DNA of 9,940 bases. Origin: Micavibrio sp. UBA1850. Its GTDB lineage: Bacteria > Pseudomonadota > Alphaproteobacteria > Micavibrionales > Micavibrionaceae. Position numbers and translations under genes: made by a program. A model generated the notes under the pieces. The model was given only the letters and a program-made list of their open reading frames with translations. It was not told the DNA's origin and did no database searches. Below are positions 1-5,243 of this stretch, in pieces (the stretch's first letter is position 1; each line of letters starts with the position of its first letter). The DNA lies in NCBI GenBank assembly GCA_002338525.1, contig DDIM01000012.1, positions 1 through 9,940 on the forward strand. The letters run 5' to 3'.

Positions 1-24
1 CTCTACCAACTGAGCTATACCCCT
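1..24 (-). tRNA. tRNA gene, 5' part only, probably tRNA-Trp
   Basis: Read on the minus strand this is a 7-nt acceptor strand AGGGGTA, then TA at tRNA positions 8-9, then the D stem and loop GCTCAGTTGGTAGAG, which fits the consensus start of a bacterial tRNA. The gene runs off the left edge, so the anticodon is not visible. AGGGG followed by this D arm is typical of tRNA-Trp, including in alphaproteobacteria, where it often precedes secE-nusG; the amino-acid identity is therefore an inference. Being a tRNA is well supported, the isotype moderately so. Confidence 0.82.
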
Positions 25-43
25 ATGACCTTTTCGGTAACAC

Positions 44-72
44 TTTCTAGCGTAAACTTATTTTAAATTCAA
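44..72 (-). promoter_or_regulatory. Candidate promoter for the leftward tRNA gene
   Basis: On the minus strand TTGAAT (67-72) and TAGAAA (44-49) are separated by 17 nt, and the tRNA 5' end lies 20 nt beyond the -10 box. Each hexamer matches the sigma-70 consensus at 4 of 6 positions. The placement is what a tRNA promoter needs, but the boxes are only moderately good. Confidence 0.4.
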
Positions 73-103
73 CAAATCATTTTAAAACTTTTTCATGAAC
101 TAA

Positions 104-129
104 TAATCCTAAATTCTAATTTAAGATTA
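104..129. promoter_or_regulatory. 26-bp AT-rich palindrome upstream of the first membrane gene
   Basis: Two 12-nt arms (104-115 and 118-129) are reverse complements at 11 of 12 positions, with a 2-nt centre CT. The palindrome ends 10 nt before a TATAAT hexamer at 140-145, so it covers the place where a -35 box would lie. The tight centre makes it look more like a binding site for a dimeric regulator than an RNA hairpin. No known regulator motif is recognised. Confidence 0.4.
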
Positions 130-146
130 GATAGAGTATTATAATA

Positions 147-728
147 ATGAGAAATACAATTGATCGGTTTTTAATGTTAAAAATAGCAGAGTTAATAAAG
201 AACGCATTGGGATATCAGTCGCCATTTGACATGGGGCTATTCGATAAAATTGATGATAAAGATGTTTTTTATCCTTGGGGTGCAAATGGAGAAGCATTTT
301 CAGTAAATGAAGAAATAACTCCTAAATTAACTACGTTTATTCGTTCTCTAGTCGTAGTTACTTTTCTATCTATAATAGTTTGCATAGCGTTAGAATTCAC
401 TGGTCTCATTCATTCTGATATCAAGCATTATGTTCTTCAAGGAGGCGTGATGTTTTTTTCTATTCTCTATTTCCTAGGTTTGAGGCTTTATGCTCCTAAA
501 ACAAAAATTTACACAAAACCCACTTCAAAGCGGGTTGTGGAATCAAGGGTGCTATTCATCTTTATCCTTTTAGTTTTGGTTACGCTAACTACAATAATGT
601 TTCCTTTTTTCTATCCTCCGATTGCGCCTTCATCTCCATTTATTTTTGTCTGTCTGGTTTATTTAGTTGGTCTTTTGTCAGTTTTTGTCAAAGTTTATAA
701 AACCAAAGGGCATTACTTCAGCGCTTAA
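147..728 (+). CDS. Four-TM membrane protein of unknown function, array member 1
   Basis: A 193-residue protein not assignable to a named family. A soluble N-terminal head of about 60 residues carries FYPWGANGEAFSV at residues 41-53. Four hydrophobic segments follow at about 64-88, 96-115, 134-156 and 163-183, then a short basic tail ending YKTKGHYFSA. The same plan recurs in the next three genes, so these are tandem paralogues; motifs of the YPWG-x-x-G type before a four-TM region occur in many uncharacterised proteobacterial proteins (from memory, not searched). The ATG at 147 lies 2 nt after a TATAAT hexamer (140-145). If that hexamer is the real -10 box, translation would start at the in-frame ATG at 174, which would give an N-terminus (MLKIAELI) resembling MKKILNWF of member 3. 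Neither start has a strong Shine-Dalgarno. The DNA is AT-rich compared with secA. Confidence 0.8.
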   Translation: MRNTIDRFLMLKIAELIKNALGYQSPFDMGLFDKIDDKDVFYPWGANGEAFSVNEEITPKLTTFIRSLVVVTFLSIIVCIALEFTGLIHSDIKHYVLQGGVMFFSILYFLGLRLYAPKTKIYTKPTSKRVVESRVLFIFILLVLVTLTTIMFPFFYPPIAPSSPFIFVCLVYLVGLLSVFVKVYKTKGHYFSA

Positions 729-745
729 ATGAATGCTTTTAACGG
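696..745 (+). repeat. 50-bp direct repeat, copy 1 (3' end of array member 1)
   Basis: This block matches 1357-1406 at 49 of 50 positions; the single difference changes the stop codon from TAA here to TGA there. It covers the last ten codons, the stop and 17 nt beyond. The rest of the two genes is strongly diverged, so this patch was probably homogenised or duplicated recently. Confidence 0.9.
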
Positions 746-849
746 CCCAAATTGTATAAGTTTGATTCTGCTGTTGTGAAGATAAAGAAATATTAGCAGT
801 GTTAATTAGGCTAAAATAATGTTTCCAATTTTAATGTGCAAATAGAAAA

Positions 850-1389
850 ATGGCTAAAAGATTCGAAAATAAAACACTTCATGACTTTGCATCTCGGTTT
901 GTTAAACTTGAAGATGATAAGTTTCTTTTCTATTTGTGGGGTACTATGGGAGAAGCTATATACGTTAGCAGAAGGTCTAAGAGGCATATTTTAGTATTCC
1001 TGTCATTTTTTTATATTTCTGCCCTTTCGTCAGCTTTTATATATTTATTGCTTGTTCAGAAAGAATTGATTTCAGTCATGGCTAGTAATTACATAATGTC
1101 TACAGCGCCAATATTTTTGACAATCACGTACATAAGCTACATGTATTTTCTACAAAAAAATATGCAATTGCAAACCACACCAAAACATCAGCAGTTTTAT
1201 ACAAAAAGGCTGTTCTTTTTGTGGGTGGCTTGTGTGGGTTTTCAAATCCCTGCATGGGCTGTTATATTTTACAAAACATTTGAAGTAAAAGATATTTTGT
1301 TTTGTACAACAGGTATTGCATATACATTATTCATTACTCACTTATGTGTAAGGTTATATAAAACCAAAGGGCATTACTTCAGCGCTTGA
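850..1389 (+). CDS. Four-TM membrane protein of unknown function, array member 2
   Basis: A 179-residue paralogue of the preceding gene. The head carries LFYLWGTMGEAIYVS at residues 26-40, where Leu replaces the Pro of the YPWG motif. Four hydrophobic segments lie at about 47-69, 80-101, 121-141 and 148-169. The C-terminal ten residues, YKTKGHYFSA, are identical to member 1, and so is nearly all of the underlying DNA. The ATG at 850 is preceded only by a weak purine stretch (aatagaaaa). It lies 121 bp after member 1 with no clear terminator between them, so cotranscription is possible. The function is unknown: no catalytic motif is visible, and a small integral inner-membrane protein is all the sequence supports. 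Confidence 0.8.
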   Translation: MAKRFENKTLHDFASRFVKLEDDKFLFYLWGTMGEAIYVSRRSKRHILVFLSFFYISALSSAFIYLLLVQKELISVMASNYIMSTAPIFLTITYISYMYFLQKNMQLQTTPKHQQFYTKRLFFLWVACVGFQIPAWAVIFYKTFEVKDILFCTTGIAYTLFITHLCVRLYKTKGHYFSA

Positions 1390-1406
1390 ATGAATGCTTT
1401 TAACGG
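1357..1406 (+). repeat. 50-bp direct repeat, copy 2 (3' end of array member 2)
   Basis: Partner of 696-745, with 49 of 50 identical bases. Beyond it the flanks stay related (both continue into attgtataagtt after a 1-3 nt difference) and then diverge, so the homogenised block ends shortly after the stop codon. Confidence 0.9.
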
Positions 1407-1493
1407 TAAATTGTATAAGTTAAATTCAATTGTTATACTAGTGAATTAAAACAACTGTTGGTTGCTCAATAACTAAATTATTTAATCATTAAA

Positions 1494-1510
1494 AGTTTGT
1501 TCAACAAGCT
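1494..1510. repeat. Short inverted repeat upstream of array member 3
   Basis: Arms of 8 nt (1494-1501 and 1503-1510) flank a single C and are complementary apart from one G-T pair. It lies 18 nt before the start codon at 1529. It could be an operator half-site pair or chance in AT-rich DNA; nothing else supports a role. Confidence 0.25.
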
Positions 1511-1528
1511 TAGTTATAGCGCAGGATC

Positions 1529-2083
1529 ATGAAAAAGATATTAAACTGGTTTTCTTATAAACCAAACGATGTTTTTGAAACATTTTACTTTCGAGAAATG
1601 GAAGATGGGCGCCAATTTTTTCTTCCCTATGGTTGTTCCGACAAGGGATACGAGATATCACCTAAACAAAAAAAGGGTATAAATAACTTATTTGCACTTT
1701 CTTTACTGGTGTTTGTGTTATCTGTTTTATGCTTTTTTTATAATGTTATGCCAGATACTTTTCAGTCTTTGGGCACTATTGCCATAGCCCTTAACATTGG
1801 TTTCTACGCAGCAATATTCTTTTTTTATGGCCTACTTTTTTTCTACAAAAAGTCTTTTGGTGAGCTCGAAGATCTTCCGTACCAAAAAAATGTGTCAATC
1901 ATGCCTGTGATAGCAAGTAACGTATTAACTACAGTTATATTTAATAATGTTCTAATACCATTTACATTGCTTATATCGAATAACCCAATTTTATGGATTT
2001 TTGGTGTTTTAGTTATTATTGTAAGCCCAATTTTACTATTAGTTTTATACAAAAAAACATATATATTTCAAAAGGATGTATAG
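1529..2083 (+). CDS. Four-TM membrane protein of unknown function, array member 3
   Basis: A 184-residue paralogue. It starts MKKILNWF, then has the head motif QFFLPYGCSDKGYEIS at residues 29-44, a divergent form of YPWG-x-x-GE in which Trp is Tyr and Glu is Lys. Hydrophobic segments lie at about 51-73, 82-106, 125-149 and 153-174, with a loop rich in charged residues between segments 2 and 3 and a tail YKKTYIFQKDV. The start is supported by AGGA just upstream (gcaggatcATG) and by the matching N-terminus of member 4. Member 4 begins 23 nt after the stop, which suggests translational coupling or one transcript. Several runs of 6-8 T encode Phe in the membrane segments. Function unknown. Confidence 0.8.
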   Translation: MKKILNWFSYKPNDVFETFYFREMEDGRQFFLPYGCSDKGYEISPKQKKGINNLFALSLLVFVLSVLCFFYNVMPDTFQSLGTIAIALNIGFYAAIFFFYGLLFFYKKSFGELEDLPYQKNVSIMPVIASNVLTTVIFNNVLIPFTLLISNNPILWIFGVLVIIVSPILLLVLYKKTYIFQKDV

Positions 2084-2094
2084 ATTAGCTTGGC

Positions 2095-2109
2095 GAGGAG
2101 CAGATCATT
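2095..2109 (+). promoter_or_regulatory. Ribosome binding site that points to an ATT start for array member 4
   Basis: GAGGAG at 2095-2100 lies 6 nt before ATT at 2107, an ideal Shine-Dalgarno distance. The matching place in member 3 reads gatcATGAAAAAG, and here it reads gatcATTAAGAAA. The other candidate, TTG at 2128, has no Shine-Dalgarno and would remove the conserved KKILNW segment. Confidence 0.65.
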
Positions 2110-2643
2110 AAGAAAATACTAAACTGGTTGGTTATTTCTCCAAGCCCAAAGTTGGAAAATACTTATTTTGAAAAAAACTCAAGTGGTGAAATTCTATATT
2201 ACCCTTGGTCAGGTGGGGAGTCCTACACTGTGAGTCGTGTTGATAGAGATAAGTTTTGGATACTATTTAGTATTAATTTATACCTATTATTGACGTTTAT
2301 AATAGCTTTAAATGTGTTTACTGGTCTTTCTTTTTTGGTTGCAGTGCCGCTAATAATAAATGCTAGTGTTGTTTCGAGTTTAGTGCTTTCTTTTTTTTAC
2401 GTTAAGAGTTTAAGTCATACTAAAAAAAGTACAGCCATAACAAATAGGCCAGTTAAAAGTACTGTGAAAAGCTTGCTCATTCTCTTCGTTGTGCAGGCGC
2501 TATGTACCTTATTTTTGTTATTTTTAAATCCACAGATTTCTTTTCTGTGGCTAATGGGGGGAGGGTCCTTAATTTTCTATCCTCTTTTAATCGGATTTTT
2601 TTATTACAAAAAAGGGTTCATACTCAAAAAACACCTGATTTAA
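2107..2643 (+). CDS. Four-TM membrane protein of unknown function, array member 4, probable ATT start
   Basis: A 178-residue paralogue if read from ATT at 2107 (171 residues from TTG at 2128). The N-terminus then reads (M)KKILNWLVISPSP, matching MKKILNWFSYKPN of member 3, so the longer form is the ancestral one. The head motif is YYPWSGGESYTVS at residues 31-43. Hydrophobic segments lie at about 50-72, 76-99, 120-140 and 144-167, followed by the tail YYKKGFILKKHLI. The frame is open and intact, so this is either a gene with a rare ATT initiator, as known for infC and pcnB in E. coli, or one that has lost its ATG recently and is poorly expressed. A run of eight T at 2391-2398 is a possible slippage site. 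Function unknown. Confidence 0.72.
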   Translation: MKKILNWLVISPSPKLENTYFEKNSSGEILYYPWSGGESYTVSRVDRDKFWILFSINLYLLLTFIIALNVFTGLSFLVAVPLIINASVVSSLVLSFFYVKSLSHTKKSTAITNRPVKSTVKSLLILFVVQALCTLFLLFLNPQISFLWLMGGGSLIFYPLLIGFFYYKKGFILKKHLI

Positions 2644-2666
2644 TCTAATTTCCTGGGGAGGAAAGA

Positions 2667-2717
2667 ATGACAAAAAACGAATTTTTGTCAGAAGATGAAT
2701 TCTTAGGACCTGTATAA
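2667..2717 (+). CDS. Possible 16-residue ORF or remnant of a lost array member
   Basis: MTKNEFLSEDEFLGPV is preceded by a strong Shine-Dalgarno (GGGGAGGAAAG, 2656-2665). Its stop codon lies in tgtataaatttaattc, which resembles the flank after array member 2 (tgtataagttaaattc). The arrangement suggests the head of a deleted array member joined to the repeated 3' flank, or a small leader peptide for the gene at 2791. Too short to judge coding by content. Confidence 0.25.
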   Translation: MTKNEFLSEDEFLGPV

Positions 2718-2790
2718 ATTTAATTCTATGGGTGTATTAGTGAAGAAAAGCAACTATTGATGGTTATAAGGATTTTGGGAAAAATAAATT

Positions 2791-3525
2791 ATGAATAAAA
2801 AAATTATAACCTTGTTATTTGCTATGCTTATTTTTTTTGTCGCGGGCGGTTATTTATTTTCCCAATACACCAGTACCCCTAAGACCATAAGAGATTATTT
2901 GGGTAAGCCTGAATATATGACCATTGACCTAGATAAACCATTAGGCACACAAACATCAATTGTTGAAATTGGTGAGAGGACATTTGAAATTCCAGCTGTG
3001 TACATACAAACAAATCTAGGAGGCAAAAGAAAACAAGATGGTGTAAATCTACTTTATGTATATCCAGATTTTACGTCTCGAGCTGACTTTGAAAATAAAC
3101 AGGAGTACGAAAAGGCGAATAATGAGAAACGTTTTGGACACATGTTAATACACATTCCTGTAGAAGACTTTACACTTGGCCAAAGTTTTGAAGCTGTGCG
3201 CGCCAGCGTCAACGAAATAGAAGAAAAAGAACTTTTTAACAGTCTTAAAAGAGAAATATGGTATAGAACTAAAAAAGGTGAAATAAAGCCTTATTACGAT
3301 GTTTATGTTTACAAAAACTCTGATGGCCAAGTTGTCGACTATATAAACTGCTCTCCTGAGGAAAAAGAAGGTGTAAAGCACCTTGGTTGTAGCCATAAAT
3401 TTGTGGATAAAAATATCCTATATAGCATTTACTATAACAAAGAAAAATTCCTTTCATCATGGCGAGAGCACAAAGAAAAAGCCATAGCGTTTATAGATAG
3501 TTTTGAGATTAAAACGTCTCAATAA
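2791..3525 (+). CDS. Membrane-anchored envelope protein of unknown function
   Basis: A 244-residue protein with one N-terminal hydrophobic segment (residues 4-23, MNKK then a Leu/Ile/Phe-rich stretch) and no lipobox cysteine, so a signal anchor facing the periplasm or an uncleaved signal peptide is likely. The rest is soluble and mixed alpha/beta in character. Only two cysteines occur, Cys187 and Cys200, in NCSPEE and LGCSHKF; they could form a disulfide in the periplasm. A C-terminal stretch (YNKEKFLSSWREHKEKAIAFIDSFEI) ends in an amphipathic helix. I recall uncharacterised proteobacterial proteins with a similar IPAVYI...LLYVYPDF segment but cannot name a family. A run of eight T at 2831-2838 lies in the anchor. 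The gene is AT-rich like the array before it and convergent with the flavoprotein gene. The Shine-Dalgarno is weak (TGGGAAA, 12 nt upstream). Confidence 0.8.
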   Translation: MNKKIITLLFAMLIFFVAGGYLFSQYTSTPKTIRDYLGKPEYMTIDLDKPLGTQTSIVEIGERTFEIPAVYIQTNLGGKRKQDGVNLLYVYPDFTSRADFENKQEYEKANNEKRFGHMLIHIPVEDFTLGQSFEAVRASVNEIEEKELFNSLKREIWYRTKKGEIKPYYDVYVYKNSDGQVVDYINCSPEEKEGVKHLGCSHKFVDKNILYSIYYNKEKFLSSWREHKEKAIAFIDSFEIKTSQ

Positions 3526-3611
3526 GTAAATAATACGTGAAGTGCAGGGAGGCATTCATGCAACTAACCACATTTCAATTATTCACCTTAGACGCAGTGA
3601 GTGCAGGAGGG

Positions 3612-5183
3612 TTATTCGGCCGATGTATATTTTTTAGGAGACAGAATATTATTTGTGTCCAGCGCGTTTTTGATTTTTGTATTTATATCTGAAGGATATG
3701 TTGTAAGCATTTGATCCATCGCCAGAAATGGAAGTCTGTAAGGAGGAAATCCTAGTTTTATGCCTTCTTCCATTAATGCCAAATAGCAAAGCCTTGCTTT
3801 TTCGCCTTGTGTTTTGGGATCAAATATAAGGGCGGACACGGCAATTAAGTAATTATCAGCAGTATTGCTGAAATTAAAAATAGGATTGATATCAAATTTT
3901 TTACAGGTTTTTGTGAAGAACGCTTCGTATTTCTTTGTCGATACCCCATCAAATGGAATTATTGGGGCGTACCATATAATGCCGCATCCATCTTTTGCTG
4001 GATTTATTTCTGCGTGCTTATCTGTCTTACTACGATTACGCCAATAGGCAAGTTTTAGCATTTTATCGCTCGGTGTGCCTTTGTATAGTGACCAAGCCGT
4101 AAAAATTGTATCGAGCTTTTTTCTGACATTGCTGGGAATGAAGTTTTTGAGTTTAAACAAGACATCATGTCGGAACTCGTTAATGATGACTATGCTGTCT
4201 GTAATGCGGTTTAGGCGTTTTTTAAGTTCGCGGGCAACGGCATTATTTATTACCTTGGGACCGGCGCAGGTTATGACGATGATAAAATCGGCTATTTTGT
4301 TGTCTTTTGTAACTTGGTCGATAACGCTTTGCGGTAAATGATCGTTACGATCCATATACTCTTTAGGGTAGGGGATCTGGGATGCCGCCAATGAATATAA
4401 AGAGTTGAAAACCTTTATAGAGATATTGGGTATGTCCCATTGTTGGCGCATGCATCTCAAAGAATCTATAACATGGGAAAGATTGTCACCGTTTGTTTGT
4501 GCAATTACCACCGTATTATGTGCAGGTTTTAAGGCCAGCTTGATTGTCATCTGTGTGACAATTCCATAGTTACTTTGAAAAAATAGTCCATCAGTATGCG
4601 GGCCTAGCCCGTGTTTATAAAGTTTATCAACCTTTGTGCACCCAAGGTGTGATAATTGAGATTGATAATATGTTCCGTCAGGCAGTATGGCTTGTATACT
4701 GGTTACAGCATCTGCATGGTCTGCAAGAGGGGGCATTCCAAAGCCACGCTCAAGATAGTTTCCAGTAATACTTGCATACGGGCTAGACCCTGTAACGGAC
4801 ATGATGTGTTTATCACCGTGGTCTTTTAGAAAACAGGCGAGTTGTTTTTGTGTAACGCCGGGTTGCACCGTAATGTAGGAAAGTGTGTCGTTATATTCGA
4901 CGATTTGGTTCATCAATGATAAGTCCAATATGACGGCATTGTCTTGTGCCGGCGATGAATCTGAATAGCCCCAGTTCTTGCCTCCACTAATTGGATGGAT
5001 TTTAATTTTATGCTCGTTGGCTATTTTTAAAATCGCACTGATTTCTTCTTCGTCTACAGGCTTTAAGACAGCATCAATTTGTGTGCGGTGAGATGTAGTT
5101 GAAAGCGTGTAAGTGTCTTTAAATTGCGCATCAATAATTCTGTCATCGGGGAGTGCCGATGAAAATAATTGTTTATAATTCAT
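3612..5183 (-). CDS. FAD-linked oxidoreductase of the vanillyl-alcohol oxidase / p-cresol methylhydroxylase type
   Basis: A complete 523-residue flavoprotein. The N-terminal FAD-binding (PCMH-type) domain shows HPISGGKNWGYSDSSP (63-78), where the pyrophosphate of FAD binds, then LDLSLMNQI (86-94), VQPGVTQKQL (106-115) and GSSPYASITGNYLERGFG (132-149). GPHTDGLFFQSNYGIVTQM (194-212) matches the family's GP-x-x-DGLF-x-QSN-x-G pattern closely. The C-terminal cap domain includes IIWYAPIIPFDG and ends with ALDTNNILSPKKY, the usual end of the family. Known members oxidise phenolic compounds such as 4-cresol or vanillyl alcohol; the substrate here cannot be read, and I cannot tell whether FAD is covalently bound. 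No signal peptide is seen, so it is probably cytoplasmic. It starts 60 nt after secA with no clear terminator or Shine-Dalgarno, so read-through from secA is possible. No cytochrome partner gene is present in the window. Confidence 0.88.
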   Translation of the reverse strand: MNYKQLFSSALPDDRIIDAQFKDTYTLSTTSHRTQIDAVLKPVDEEEISAILKIANEHKIKIHPISGGKNWGYSDSSPAQDNAVILDLSLMNQIVEYNDTLSYITVQPGVTQKQLACFLKDHGDKHIMSVTGSSPYASITGNYLERGFGMPPLADHADAVTSIQAILPDGTYYQSQLSHLGCTKVDKLYKHGLGPHTDGLFFQSNYGIVTQMTIKLALKPAHNTVVIAQTNGDNLSHVIDSLRCMRQQWDIPNISIKVFNSLYSLAASQIPYPKEYMDRNDHLPQSVIDQVTKDNKIADFIIVITCAGPKVINNAVARELKKRLNRITDSIVIINEFRHDVLFKLKNFIPSNVRKKLDTIFTAWSLYKGTPSDKMLKLAYWRNRSKTDKHAEINPAKDGCGIIWYAPIIPFDGVSTKKYEAFFTKTCKKFDINPIFNFSNTADNYLIAVSALIFDPKTQGEKARLCYLALMEEGIKLGFPPYRLPFLAMDQMLTTYPSDINTKIKNALDTNNILSPKKYTSAE

Positions 5184-5243
5184 GATGATTTTTTATCAAT
5201 ATCCAATAAGACGTTAACGAGGCGCACTTAGTTACGCATTAAA

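Noticed and set aside
508..546. Insertion in the second SecA nucleotide-binding domain (residue numbers; MSDNEIAALTAKIKSEIEQ region)
   Set aside because: E. coli SecA has a comparable helical stretch before the EAGGL-x-IGTERH motif, so this is ordinary length variation.
729..770. Integron attC sites after the array genes, suggested by repeated 3' flanks and a GTTAAAT element after member 2
   Set aside because: The flanks lack the paired inverted core sites and the long palindromic fold of attC, member 1 has GTTTGAT instead, and the similarity extends into coding sequence.
1843..2052. Minus-strand frame of 69 codons inside array member 3, and similar frames in the 3145-3460 region
   Set aside because: They lie antisense to better supported genes that have paralogues or signal anchors, and show no features of their own.
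3526..3611. Shared terminator between the convergent anchored-protein and flavoprotein genes
   Set aside because: I looked for a GC-rich stem followed by a T run on either strand and found none; only the short direct repeat is evident.
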